Shown one piece after another: positions 7,174 to 15,404 of a stretch of DNA of 30,487 nt. The stretch's first letter is position 1. The number at the start of each line of letters is the position of its first letter. Below the pieces are notes generated by a model, which saw nothing but the letters and a program-made list of their open reading frames with translations, did not search any database and had not been told where the DNA came from. The DNA is from Bacteroides sp. CAG:530 (GTDB taxonomy: Bacteria > Bacteroidota > Bacteroidia > Bacteroidales > Bacteroidaceae). The stretch spans positions 1 to 30,487 of the forward strand of contig FR881276.1 of the NCBI GenBank assembly GCA_000434735.1, written 5' to 3'. The position numbers were made by a program, and so were the translations under genes.

Positions 7174-9636
7174 ATGAATATCTCTTATAATTGGTTGAAA
7201 GAGTATGTCGATTTCGATTTGACACCCGAAGAGGTGTCGGCAGCTCTTACTTCCATCGGATTGGAAACAGACGGAGTAGAAGAAGTCCAGTCTATAAAAG
7301 GTGGTCTTGAGGGATTGGTAGTTGGCGAAGTGCTGACTTGCGAACCGCACCCTAATTCTGACCACATGCATATTACAACAGTAGATTTAGGCGAAGGCGA
7401 ACCCGTGCAGATTGTTTGTGGAGCCGCTAATGTGGCAGCCGGACAGAAGGTGATAGTTGCTACTCTTGGCACTAAACTTTATGATGGCGACCAGAGCTTT
7501 ACAATCAAGAAGTCGAAACTGCGTGGCGTAGAGTCTAACGGAATGATTTGTGCAGAAGACGAAATCGGCGTAGGTACTAGCCACGACGGTATCATCGTGC
7601 TTCCGCAGGATGTAGTTCCCGGCACATTGGCCAAGGATTATTATAACATTAAGAGCGACTATGTGTTCGAAGTGGACATTACTCCTAACCGTGCAGACGC
7701 TTGCTCTCACTACGGTGTAGCTCGCGACTTGTATGCATGGTTGGTACAGAACGGCTATCAAACATCGTTGCATCGTCCTGAAACAAGCGAGTTTAAGGTG
7801 GACAACCATGATATGGATATCGATGTAGTGGTAGAAAACACCGAAGCGTGTCCTCGTTATGCTGGTGTGGCTATCAAGAACGTTACTGTTAAAGAAAGTC
7901 CCGAATGGTTGCAGAATAAGCTTCGTCTTATCGGCGTTCGTCCGGTAAATAATATCGTTGACATCACTAACTACATACTTCACGCTTACGGACAGCCTAT
8001 GCATTGCTTCGATGCTGATAAGATAAAAGGCGGAAAGATAGTAGTGAAGACTTGTCAGGAAGGAACTAAGTTCGTTACTCTCGATGAGGTAGAACGTAAG
8101 CTTTCTGAACGCGACTTGATGATTTGTAACGCTGAAGAGCCTATGTGTATAGCAGGCGTATTTGGCGGTTTGGATTCAGGTACTACAGAAGCTACTAAAG
8201 ATGTATTCTTGGAAAGCGCATACTTCCATCCTACATGGGTACGTAAAACAGCTCGCCGTCATGGGTTGAGCACTGATTCTTCGTTCCGCTTTGAACGTGG
8301 TATCGATCCTAACGGTACTATCTACGCATTGAAAGAAGCAGCTATCTTGGTGAAAGAATTGGCTGGCGGTGAAATCGCTTCTGATATCAAGGATAACTAT
8401 CCTGCTCCTGTTGCTGATTTCGCGGTAGAGTTGTCTTACGGATATGTAAACTCGTTGGTAGGAAAGGTAATTCCTGCAGAAACTATAAAGAGCATCGTTA
8501 CATCGCTCGAAATGAAGATTGTGGCAGAGACAGCAGAAGGCTTGTCATTGTCTGTCCCTGCATATCGTGTAGACGTACAGCGTCCGTGCGACGTGGTAGA
8601 AGATATTCTTCGTATCTACGGATATAATAATGTGGAAATCCCTACTTCATTGAAATCGAGCTTGAACGTAGAAGGCGAAGTAGACAAGTCTGTTAAGCTT
8701 CAGAACTTGGTATCTGAACAGTTGGTTGGTTGCGGATTCAATGAAATCCTGAACAACTCTCTTACTGCCGCTTCATACTACGATGGTCTTGAAACTTACA
8801 AACCTGAAAACTTGGTTCGTGTAATGAACCCGTTGAGCAACGACCTGAACGTAATGCGTGCTTCTCTGTTGTTCGGTGGTTTGGAATGCATCCAGCACAA
8901 CGCAAACCGTAAGAATGCCGACCTTCGTTTCTTCGAATTCGGAAACTGCTACCACTTCAACGCTGAGAAGAAGAATCCTGAAAAAGTGCTTGCAGCTTAT
9001 TCAGAAGAGCTTCACTTGGGCTTGTGGTTGACAGGTAAATACATCAGCAACTCATGGGCGCATCCTGATATGAATTCTTCTGTTTACGGACTTAAGGCGT
9101 ATGTACTGAACATCTTCAGTCGTCTGGGCGTAAACTTGGGTGCTATGGTATTCGGCAACTTGTCAGACGATATCTATTCTGTAGCTATCTCTATCCATAC
9201 TCGTGGCGGTAAGCTCGTTGCTACATTCGGTGTGCTGAGCAAGAAACTCCAGAAGGCATTCGATATCGACAACGAAGTATATTATGCCGACATCAACTGG
9301 AAGGAACTAATGAAAGCTATCAAGGGTAAGAAGGTAACTTATACCGAAATTTCTAAGTTCCCGGCTGTTAAGCGCGACTTGGCGTTGCTGATTGACAAGA
9401 AGGTGCAGTTTGCTGAAATAGAAAAGATAGCTTACGAAACCGACAAGAAGCTCCTGAAGAGCGTGGAACTGTTTGACGTATACGAAGGCAAGAACCTTGA
9501 AGCAGGCAAGAAGAGCTACGCTGTAAGCTTCGTGCTTCAGGATGAAAACGCTACGCTTAACGACAAGCAGATTGATAAGCTGATGCAGAAGTTGATTACC
9601 AACTTGCAGAACAAGTTGGACGCAAAACTGAGATAA
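7174..9636 (+). CDS. pheT: Phenylalanine--tRNA ligase beta subunit
   Basis: PheT pairs with PheS in an alpha2-beta2 enzyme that charges tRNA-Phe; this subunit carries tRNA-binding and editing domains. The 820-aa product starts with the typical MNISYNWLKEYVDFDL. An EMAP-II-like tRNA-binding domain spans about 42-155 (GLVVGEVLTCEPHPNSDHM), B3/B4 editing follows (VNNIVDITNYILHAYGQPMHCFDADK), then B5, and a C-terminal anticodon-binding FDX-ACB domain from about 727 (FPAVKRDLALLID). Full length for the bacterial family. pheS is not in the window, so the subunits are encoded apart. Followed after 41 nt by the YebC-family gene, probably in the same transcript. Confidence 0.96.
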   Translation: MNISYNWLKEYVDFDLTPEEVSAALTSIGLETDGVEEVQSIKGGLEGLVVGEVLTCEPHPNSDHMHITTVDLGEGEPVQIVCGAANVAAGQKVIVATLGTKLYDGDQSFTIKKSKLRGVESNGMICAEDEIGVGTSHDGIIVLPQDVVPGTLAKDYYNIKSDYVFEVDITPNRADACSHYGVARDLYAWLVQNGYQTSLHRPETSEFKVDNHDMDIDVVVENTEACPRYAGVAIKNVTVKESPEWLQNKLRLIGVRPVNNIVDITNYILHAYGQPMHCFDADKIKGGKIVVKTCQEGTKFVTLDEVERKLSERDLMICNAEEPMCIAGVFGGLDSGTTEATKDVFLESAYFHPTWVRKTARRHGLSTDSSFRFERGIDPNGTIYALKEAAILVKELAGGEIASDIKDNYPAPVADFAVELSYGYVNSLVGKVIPAETIKSIVTSLEMKIVAETAEGLSLSVPAYRVDVQRPCDVVEDILRIYGYNNVEIPTSLKSSLNVEGEVDKSVKLQNLVSEQLVGCGFNEILNNSLTAASYYDGLETYKPENLVRVMNPLSNDLNVMRASLLFGGLECIQHNANRKNADLRFFEFGNCYHFNAEKKNPEKVLAAYSEELHLGLWLTGKYISNSWAHPDMNSSVYGLKAYVLNIFSRLGVNLGAMVFGNLSDDIYSVAISIHTRGGKLVATFGVLSKKLQKAFDIDNEVYYADINWKELMKAIKGKKVTYTEISKFPAVKRDLALLIDKKVQFAEIEKIAYETDKKLLKSVELFDVYEGKNLEAGKKSYAVSFVLQDENATLNDKQIDKLMQKLITNLQNKLDAKLR

Positions 9637-9677
9637 TGAATAATCATAAATAAAAAACATATAAAAACATAAATCCA

Positions 9678-10415
9678 ATGGGAAGAGCGTTTGAATATAG
9701 AAAAGCTACTAAGCTGAAAAGATGGGGCCACATGGCCAAGACATTTACTCGTCTGGGCAAGCAGATTGCTATTGCTGTAAAGGCAGGCGGTCCGGAACCA
9801 GAAAACAACCCTACACTGCGTTCGGTTATCGCTACTTGTAAGCGTGAAAACATGCCGAAGGACAACATCGACCGTGCTATCAAGAACGCGATGGGTAAAG
9901 ACCAGAGCGAATACAAGGGCATGACTTACGAAGGATACGGTCCTCACGGAGTAGCTGTTTTTGTTGATACTCTTACAGACAACACAACTCGTACTGTAGC
10001 CGATGTTCGTTCGGTATTCAATAAGTTCGGTGGAAACTTGGGAACAACTGGTTCTTTGGCTTTCTTGTTCGATCATAAGTGCGTATTTACTTTCAAGAAG
10101 AAAGACGGTGTAGATATGGAAGAGTTGATTCTCGACTTGATTGACTACAACGTAGAAGACGAATTCGACGAAGATCCGGAAGAAGGAACTATCACTATCT
10201 ACGGTGACCCGAAGAGCTATGCAGCTATCCAGAAGCACTTGGAAGAATGTGGTTTCGAAGATGTAGGTGGTGACTTTACTTACATTCCTAACGACTTGAA
10301 AGAGGTTTCTGCAGAGCAGCGCGAAACTATCGATAAGATGATTGAACGTCTTGAAGAGTTCGACGATGTACAGACAGTTTACACTAACATGAAGCCGGAG
10401 GAAGACGCTGAATAA
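9678..10415 (+). CDS. YebC/PmpR family protein
   Basis: The 245-aa product belongs to the YebC/PmpR family. Members have been described as DNA-binding regulators, and some as translation factors that help ribosomes at proline stretches; which role applies cannot be read from sequence. The hallmark start MGRAFEYRKATKLKRWGHMAKTF is near the N-terminus, followed by ENNPTLRSVIATCKRENMPKDNIDRAIKNA and YEGYGPHGVAVFVDTLTDN. The C-terminus is acidic. Lies 41 nt after pheT and ends just before a strong terminator. Family assignment is secure. Confidence 0.93.
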   Translation: MGRAFEYRKATKLKRWGHMAKTFTRLGKQIAIAVKAGGPEPENNPTLRSVIATCKRENMPKDNIDRAIKNAMGKDQSEYKGMTYEGYGPHGVAVFVDTLTDNTTRTVADVRSVFNKFGGNLGTTGSLAFLFDHKCVFTFKKKDGVDMEELILDLIDYNVEDEFDEDPEEGTITIYGDPKSYAAIQKHLEECGFEDVGGDFTYIPNDLKEVSAEQRETIDKMIERLEEFDDVQTVYTNMKPEEDAE

Positions 10416-10448
10416 TATTCAGGCGACTTTCTTTTGAAACATATACTT

Positions 10449-10491
10449 CCCCATACTTCCTTTTATGCAGAAGCAAGTATGGGGATTTTTT
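10449..10491 (+). terminator. Terminator after yebC
   Basis: CCCCATACTT (10449-10458) pairs with AAGTATGGGG (10475-10484), followed by a T run to 10491. It ends the pheT-yebC transcript just before the lipoprotein gene. Confidence 0.85.
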
Positions 10492-10506
10492 AAAATTCTA
10501 TGAATT

Positions 10507-11331
10507 ATGAAAATCAAAGATTATTGTGGGATACTTTCTTTGTTATTCCTTTTAATTACTGGCCTCTCTGCCTGTAAAGATGATAGTCCTAAAGATGTGG
10601 TTAATGAGATTAAAATGTCAGTTTTACCGCAACCGGGCATCATGTACGGTCCGTTTGATAGTAAAATGGAGCACCCTATAGAGTGTATGGTTGTAATGTC
10701 GGAAGACTATCCGGGAGATTATTCGCTTATGGAAATGAACCGTATCGAAGGCTTTACATACGTGAAAGGTCACGAATATTTTCTCTCTGTAAAGCGGACT
10801 ATTCTTGCTAATCCATCGGCAGATGGCTATAACCGTACATATTCGCTGTTAAGTATCCTTCAAGACCGAATCGTTACAGAACCCGGAACGAAAGATGACA
10901 AGGAGATTAATTCTGAGGCCGATATAGAGTACAATGATTTGTGTCCTTTCAATAAGTATTCTATCAGTGCAAAATATACCGTCAATGAAAATGGCGATAT
11001 CTTCTACGAAGACGGACGCAAACTGCCATCCTACAAGTCGGCACGCATTGGGCTGGAGAATGTCCTTGATAAGGGCGATGCTAATTGGATTAAATTCCAA
11101 TCGATATCTTATCAGGCTTATTATTCGTTTGTAGTATCTCCTTTTACCGATAAACTACGTTTGATATATAATGAATCAGATGGCCCCTTGTTTAAGGAGG
11201 TTATTCCAGAAGAAGAATTCAGTCAGATTAAATCCATGAAATCGGGTAAAGAAGTTCGTTACGCTCTCATTCTTGCTAACATACATAAGAAAGGACTGCA
11301 AAAATTGGAATTTGTTGTAAAGAAGCAATAA
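10507..11331 (+). CDS. DUF4377-containing lipoprotein
   Basis: The 274-aa product has a lipoprotein signal peptide with lipobox LSAC (Cys23). CKDDS at the processed N-terminus resembles the acidic export signal that sends Bacteroidetes lipoproteins to the cell surface, so surface exposure is likely but inferred. Residues about 57-125 (ECMVVMSEDYPGDYSLMEM, IEGFTYVKGHEYFLSVKRT, NPSADG) resemble DUF4377, a domain often found with META/HslJ-like proteins. The C-terminal half (about 135-274) is not recognised. No clear promoter lies between the yebC terminator and this start; only ~15 nt separate them. Function unknown. Confidence 0.75.
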   Translation: MKIKDYCGILSLLFLLITGLSACKDDSPKDVVNEIKMSVLPQPGIMYGPFDSKMEHPIECMVVMSEDYPGDYSLMEMNRIEGFTYVKGHEYFLSVKRTILANPSADGYNRTYSLLSILQDRIVTEPGTKDDKEINSEADIEYNDLCPFNKYSISAKYTVNENGDIFYEDGRKLPSYKSARIGLENVLDKGDANWIKFQSISYQAYYSFVVSPFTDKLRLIYNESDGPLFKEVIPEEEFSQIKSMKSGKEVRYALILANIHKKGLQKLEFVVKKQ

Positions 11332-11392
11332 GGCGGTATATCATAAGTGAATTAATGCTGGCTGAAAGAGTCCGACATTTTCTATAAAACAA

Positions 11393-11423
11393 AAGCGAGA
11401 AGGCTTTAAAAATCTTCTCGCTT
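11393..11423. terminator. Terminator after the tRNA pair
   Basis: Perfect 10-bp arms AAGCGAGAAG (11393-11402) and CTTCTCGCTT (11414-11423) lie 7 nt past the 3' end of tRNA-Lys. On the minus strand the stem is followed by TTGTTTT, and on the plus strand by CTTTT, so it may also end the lipoprotein transcript. Confidence 0.75.
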
Positions 11424-11429
11424 CTTTTG

Positions 11430-11502
11430 TACACCCTCAGGGATTCGAACCCTGGACCCACTGATTAAGAGTCAGTTGCTCTACCAACTGAGCTAAGAGT
11501 GC
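11430..11502 (-). tRNA. tRNA-Lys (anticodon CUU)
   Basis: The minus strand folds as a 73-nt cloverleaf. Acceptor arm GCACTCT pairs with AGGGTGT (including G-U pairs), D-arm AGCTCAGTTGGTAGAGC, anticodon stem ACTGA/TCAGT with loop CTCTTAA giving anticodon CTT, and T-arm with GGTTCGAATCC. Discriminator is A. CCA is not encoded. It lies 14 nt downstream of tRNA-Cys and shares its transcript. Confidence 0.95.
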
Positions 11503-11516
11503 ATCGTTTTGTTTGG

Positions 11517-11588
11517 AGGTGCCTGGCAGATTCGAACTGCCGTAGACGGTTTTGCAGACCGTAGACTAAGCCACTCATCCAAGGCACC
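11517..11588 (-). tRNA. tRNA-Cys (anticodon GCA)
   Basis: The minus strand gives a 72-nt cloverleaf. Acceptor GGTGCCT pairs with AGGCACC, anticodon stem ACGGT/ACCGT with loop CTGCAAA gives anticodon GCA, and the T-arm contains GGCAGTTCGAATCTGCC. Discriminator is T (U), as expected for tRNA-Cys. No encoded CCA. First gene of a two-tRNA transcript. Confidence 0.95.
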
Positions 11589-11626
11589 ATGTTTGTTTGT
11601 CGTTGGCATTTCTCTCAAATGCGATG

Positions 11627-11658
11627 CAAAGGTAGGTGTTATTTTTTAATTATGCAAA
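11627..11658 (-). promoter_or_regulatory. Promoter of the tRNA-Cys/tRNA-Lys operon
   Basis: On the minus strand TTTG (11658-11655) is separated by exactly 20 nt from TACCTTTG (11634-11627), a full Bacteroidetes consensus promoter about 38 nt before the mature tRNA-Cys 5' end. Between this promoter and the feo terminator at 11836 (about 180 bp) I see no gene. Confidence 0.75.
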
Positions 11659-11835
11659 TCTTTGTGCTAAGTTTTTATCATTATTTTCGCTGCTAAATCA
11701 CTGTGTAAAGGGTATTGGATTAATAATCAGCCGGATAAACCTATAAAATAAAAACACAAAAAATGCAGCAGAAACTCGTTTGAAACATTGCGATGGTGTG
11801 ATTTGATCAATACGATGCATAAAAGGCACTACCGT

Positions 11836-11867
11836 ATAAAAACAAAATCCGCCGGATGGGCGGATTT
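11836..11867 (-). terminator. Terminator of the feo operon
   Basis: AAATCCGCC (11845-11853) and GGCGGATTT (11859-11867) form a perfect 9-bp stem with a 5-nt loop. On the minus strand it is followed by TTTTGTTTTTAT, about 20 nt after the stop of the small Cys-rich protein gene. Confidence 0.8.
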
Positions 11868-11887
11868 CAATAGTAAAATCATGTAGA

Positions 11888-12067
11888 TTATTTTTTCGTA
11901 ATCTTGTTTTTCTCGCTTTTGCATTTGGCAGATAGCGGACAATCGGAACATCCGCAGTTGCAGCCACAGCCTTTCTTCTTAGAACGGAAGAAATCGAGAA
12001 GGTGTTTCCCTACGTAAACCACGCAGAGAAACACTATTATATATACTATGATATCTTGTATGCTCAT
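11888..12067 (-). CDS. FeoB-associated Cys-rich membrane protein
   Basis: A 59-aa ORF too short for most ORF cutoffs: MSIQDIIVYI begins a single transmembrane segment (about 5-22), followed by a basic linker (DFFRSKKK) and a cysteine cluster, GCGCNCGCSDCPLSAKC, with six cysteines, then a lysine-rich tail. This architecture matches the small FeoB-associated Cys-rich proteins encoded next to feoB in many bacteria. Their role is not established; metal or redox sensing at the membrane is a common suggestion. It starts 9 nt after the feoB stop, clearly in the same operon, and is followed by the operon terminator. Confidence 0.88.
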   Translation of the reverse strand: MSIQDIIVYIIVFLCVVYVGKHLLDFFRSKKKGCGCNCGCSDCPLSAKCKSEKNKITKK

Positions 12068-12076
12068 TTTTCAATC

Positions 12077-14557
12077 TTAAATAAACAGACTGCCTATCCT
12101 GAATACTAAGAACGCTACTACCCACGCCAGCATGGTGGTGTACACGGCGGCAAACGCTGCCCACTTCCAGCTGCCCGACTCGTTCTTTATGGCGGTAAGC
12201 GTGGCCAGACACGGGAAATAAATCAAGATAAACAGCATGTAGGCGTATGCCACTAAAGGAGTGATAGGAATTCTTCCTGCCAGACTAACGGAATCAGCGT
12301 CTCCGTCGTTAGCGTAGAGCACGCCCAGAGTACTTACCACAAGCTCCTTGGCACCTACACCAGACAGAAGTCCGATGCCCATCTTCCAGTCGAATCCTAA
12401 CGGCTCTATTACCGGCTCTATGGCTTGTCCCAACTGACCGATGTAAGAGTTCTCCTGCTGCTCGGCAACTGTGTTGTATGCGTCATGGTTAGGATAATAT
12501 CCCAGGAACCAAATTATGATAGACGCTACCATGATAATTCCACCCATCTTCTTCAGATACTGCGCACCTTTCTCCCACGTGTGTCGTAATACCGATTTAG
12601 GAGTCGGCATACGGTAGGGCGGAAGTTCCATCACGAAAGGAGCGTCGTCACCTTTCACTATGAACTTACTCAGAATACGCGCCATCAGTATCGCTAATAA
12701 GATGCCCACCGCATATATAGACAGCAGGATGAGGCTTTCCTTGCCTGGGAAGAACGCTCCGATAAGCACCAAGTAGATAGGCAAGCGAGCGCTGCACGAC
12801 ATCAACGGATTGATAAGCATGGTTACAAGGCGCGACTTGCGGCTTTCTATGATACGCGATGCCATGATAGCCGGCACGTTACATCCAAATCCCATGATAA
12901 GCGGAATGAACGACTTGCCGTGCAGTCCCATCTTATGCATAATCTTATCCATGATAAATGCCGCACGAGCCATGTAGCCCGAATCCTCCATCAGTGAAAT
13001 GAAGATATACAGCAGCAATATGTTGGGCAAGAACACAATGACTCCTCCCACACCGCCTATTATACCATCTACCACCAAGTCTTTCAGCGCACCGTTAGGC
13101 ATGTATGTCTGTACCAGATTTCCAATCTGTGCCACCGTCCACTCTATCCAGTCTTGAGGATAAGCTCCGAGTATAAACGTGCACTCGAACATGATGTACA
13201 GAAACAAGAAGAAGATAGGATATCCCCACACTTTGTGCGTCACTATGCTATCTACTATACGAGTAAACACCTCAGGGTCATCGTTCTTCTCTACGAACGT
13301 CTCCTTCAGCGCACCGCTGATAAAAGCGTATTTAGCGTCGGTAATGCTTTGCTCGCTGTCCTCGCCGGTATCAAGCTTTATCTTTTCTGCCTCTTTGTTT
13401 CGGGTGCTGATAATCTCTTTACCGTTGGGCAGCTGTGCCACCATGTTCTCTATATCCTTATCGTTCTCCAGTAATTTGATGGCCAAGAAACGGGTAGAAT
13501 ACTTGTAACGGATGTTTTCGTTCTTGCAGATAAGCGATTTTACTGCGTCGATGCTCTTTTCTATTACAGGACCGTGGTTGATATGGATATGGCGGATGTA
13601 GTTTTTTCCGTCGAACTTGTTCACCTCTTCGTCGTGGCTGCCGAATTTATGGTCGGGCACATATTTGTCGTGCCATTCTTTATACTCACGGATGGCCTCG
13701 TTCTGAATGTTCTTCTTCTGGCCCATAAAGTCGATACCCTCATACAAGGCGATGATTACATGGAACAGATTCTCTATACCCTCTCCGCTACGGCTCACGG
13801 TAGGCACGATAGGCACACCCAGCAGATTGCCCAATTTATGATAGTCGAGTGTGTTTCCGCTCTTCTCAAGCGCGTCGAACATATTTAGCGCAATCACCAT
13901 ACGCACGTTCATGTCGATAAGCTGCGTGGTAAGATATAAGTTGCGCTCCAAGTTTCCGGCGTCTACCACATTTATTATGACATCTGGAGTCTTGTCGATG
14001 ATATGCTTTCTTACATAAAGTTCCTCGGGGCTATAAGCCGACAGCGAGTAAGTACCCGGCAAATCCACCAAGTTGAACTGATATCCCTGATAGCTGAATG
14101 TACCCACTTTGGCATCCACCGTTACACCGCTATAGTTACCTACATGCTCGTGACCGCCCGAAGCCACATTAAACAAAGACGTTTTTCCGCAGTTAGGGTT
14201 ACCCACCAGCGCCACGTTGATGGTGCGTCGTTTGCCTTGCGCTATCTCTTTCATTTTCTCCTCGCTTACGGGAGTGTCTACCGCTATAGGGTCAAGATAC
14301 GTAGTCTCCCCCTGAGAGTTATTGCGTGCTTCCTCTTCGCTCACCACCTCTATCATGGCAGCCTCGTTACGTCGAAGCGAAATCTCGTATCCCATGATTT
14401 TGTATTTCACGGGGTCTTTCAACGGAGCATTGAGCAGGACTTCTACGGTTTTTCCTTTGATGAAGCCCATCTCTATAATTCTGCGCCGGAACCCACCGTG
14501 TCCCATCACTTTGATGATGACACCTTTTTCTCCGGTTTTTAATTCGGATAGTCTCAT
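12077..14557 (-). CDS. feoB: Ferrous iron transporter, FeoA-FeoB fusion
   Basis: The product (826 aa from the preferred start) imports Fe(II) through the inner membrane. Residues about 1-75 (MRLSELKTGEKGVIIKVMG to AMIEVV) are a FeoA SH3-like domain normally encoded separately. A ~50-residue linker precedes the FeoB G domain: G1 GNPNCGKTS (about 119-127), G2 Thr in SGVTVD, G3 DLPG (165-168), G4-like NMFDALE. The C-terminal half has Gate motifs and many transmembrane helices (FIPLIMGFGCNVPAIMASR, SCSARLPIYLVLIGAFF, LSGVGAKELVVSTLGVLY). FeoAB fusions are typical of Bacteroidetes. The start at 14557 coincides with the FeoA onset; the upstream ATG at 14611 overlaps the promoter. Expression is probably iron-responsive, but no Fur box was verified. 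Confidence 0.95.
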   Translation of the reverse strand: MRLSELKTGEKGVIIKVMGHGGFRRRIIEMGFIKGKTVEVLLNAPLKDPVKYKIMGYEISLRRNEAAMIEVVSEEEARNNSQGETTYLDPIAVDTPVSEEKMKEIAQGKRRTINVALVGNPNCGKTSLFNVASGGHEHVGNYSGVTVDAKVGTFSYQGYQFNLVDLPGTYSLSAYSPEELYVRKHIIDKTPDVIINVVDAGNLERNLYLTTQLIDMNVRMVIALNMFDALEKSGNTLDYHKLGNLLGVPIVPTVSRSGEGIENLFHVIIALYEGIDFMGQKKNIQNEAIREYKEWHDKYVPDHKFGSHDEEVNKFDGKNYIRHIHINHGPVIEKSIDAVKSLICKNENIRYKYSTRFLAIKLLENDKDIENMVAQLPNGKEIISTRNKEAEKIKLDTGEDSEQSITDAKYAFISGALKETFVEKNDDPEVFTRIVDSIVTHKVWGYPIFFLFLYIMFECTFILGAYPQDWIEWTVAQIGNLVQTYMPNGALKDLVVDGIIGGVGGVIVFLPNILLLYIFISLMEDSGYMARAAFIMDKIMHKMGLHGKSFIPLIMGFGCNVPAIMASRIIESRKSRLVTMLINPLMSCSARLPIYLVLIGAFFPGKESLILLSIYAVGILLAILMARILSKFIVKGDDAPFVMELPPYRMPTPKSVLRHTWEKGAQYLKKMGGIIMVASIIIWFLGYYPNHDAYNTVAEQQENSYIGQLGQAIEPVIEPLGFDWKMGIGLLSGVGAKELVVSTLGVLYANDGDADSVSLAGRIPITPLVAYAYMLFILIYFPCLATLTAIKNESGSWKWAAFAAVYTTMLAWVVAFLVFRIGSLFI

Positions 14558-14580
14558 TTTGTCTAAATCTGATTTTTGCA

Positions 14581-14612
14581 CAAAGATATACGAAAGCGAT
14601 TTTTTGTGCAAA
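14581..14612 (-). promoter_or_regulatory. Promoter of the feo operon
   Basis: Minus-strand TTTG (14612-14609), exactly 20 nt, then TATCTTTG (14588-14581): a full consensus promoter about 24 nt before the chosen FeoAB start. Confidence 0.75.
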
Positions 14613-14774
14613 GTATTTAGATTGTTTTTAAATTATGTTATATCAGTATACTTTCATATTGCTTTTCCCGATTACGTTTTTGTACTCCATGCTTCTATGT
14701 AACCCGATGCTGAAGCTTGGATAATGATAGTTCCATTCCTTGCGATTTAAAAGTTGAAAGGTTTGAAGAAAAAC

Positions 14775-14864
14775 TATATTCTTAGCTTAGGTTTATATAT
14801 ACTTAGGCTAAGAATATATAAACTTAGGTTGAGTTTTTATATACTTAACCTAAGTATAGAGAAT
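14775..14864. repeat. 21-bp tandem repeat with nested inverted repeats
   Basis: Four degenerate units start every 21 bp, at 14781, 14802, 14823 and 14844, each opening CTTAGC, CTTAGG, CTTAGG or CTTAAC and ending in an A/T-rich TATATA-like part. Inside it are a perfect 12-bp inverted repeat (TATATTCTTAGC at 14775-14786 and GCTAAGAATATA at 14807-14818) and a 9-bp one (ACTTAGGTT at 14822-14830 and AACCTAAGT at 14847-14855). Because 21 bp is 7 codons, a spurious ORF through it yields heptad-like Leu/Tyr repeats. It sits at the feoB-side edge of the accessory patch. The remaining 14613-14774 bases hold nothing I can identify. Confidence 0.65.
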
Positions 14865-14892
14865 TTGATGAGAAAACGCTGGCTTTTTGTTG

Positions 14893-14935
14893 CGAAAGGG
14901 CACAAAAAGTGTTGCGGAGTAGTGCAGCGTTTTTA
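14893..14935. repeat. Hairpin repeat, copy 1 (feoB side)
   Basis: CGAAAGGGCACAAAAA (14893-14908) is followed by a G-U-containing stem TGTTGC/GCAGCG and TTTTT. The same 16-mer, again followed by a hairpin ending TGCAGCGTTTTT, recurs at 16404. The hairpin plus T run could terminate plus-strand transcription, but no intact plus-strand gene precedes it. Confidence 0.6.
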
Positions 14936-15062
14936 AGGCTAAGAATTGTTATTTCTGACTTTATTACTTTTTCTTATTGTTTTCTTCTTCTGTCTTGGTT
15001 AGTTTCCTTATCTTAGTAGTCAAATTAGACAATTCCATTAAGAATATGTGTAATGGTTTTAA

Positions 15063-15403
15063 TTTAACTTCAGAACAACATTGGAAGATACTTCTAACCT
15101 GTCTTATAAGGCTAACGCTCCGTTGTGTAATAGGCAGTCAACTGACACAGGCTTGTCGTGTCTTAGTGTTAGACTTGCTTCCTGCATGTTTTCTACTTCT
15201 GATGACATTCAGTTCAAACTGGGTTAACATGTCGTTGTTACAGAAGGTAAATTTAAAAGTGATTATGGAGAGTCCATAAAATAACATAAGATTATACGCA
15301 AGAAACTTTCGAATCGAATCAATTGGACACACTAGTAATGGAATACGTAAAACAATATGGATTTAAAAAACTTATATATTGTATTAATATAACTTCACTA
15401 TAA
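15063..15403 (+). pseudogene. Decayed gene immediately upstream of the macro-domain gene
   Basis: Two consecutive frames give protein-like sequence that breaks and resumes. Frame A from 15063 reads through LEDTSNLSYKANAPLCNRQ and SDDIQFKLG, hits one stop at about 15225, continues as HVVVTEGKFKSDYGESIK, then stops at about 15281. Frame B then gives DYTQETFESNQLDTLVMEYV, ending at a TAA at 15401-15403, 1 nt before the macro-domain ATG. The tight spacing looks like a former operon partner with one nonsense mutation and one frameshift. I do not recognise the family. By analogy with DarTG a toxin is conceivable, but no DarT motif is seen. The stretch 14936-15062 contains nothing convincing. Confidence 0.4.
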
Positions 15404-15404
15404 T

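Noticed and set aside
14754..14936. 60-codon ORF with heptad Leu/Tyr repeats
   Set aside because: The repetitive protein is a by-product of the 21-bp DNA repeat (21 bp = 7 codons), and the frame runs into the hairpin repeat; no codon-level support for a gene.
14977..15279. 100-codon plus-strand ORF upstream of the macro gene
   Set aside because: Its translation is low in protein-like features, and the neighbouring frame over 15063-15281 looks much more like real coding sequence; I treat it as a shadow of the decayed gene.
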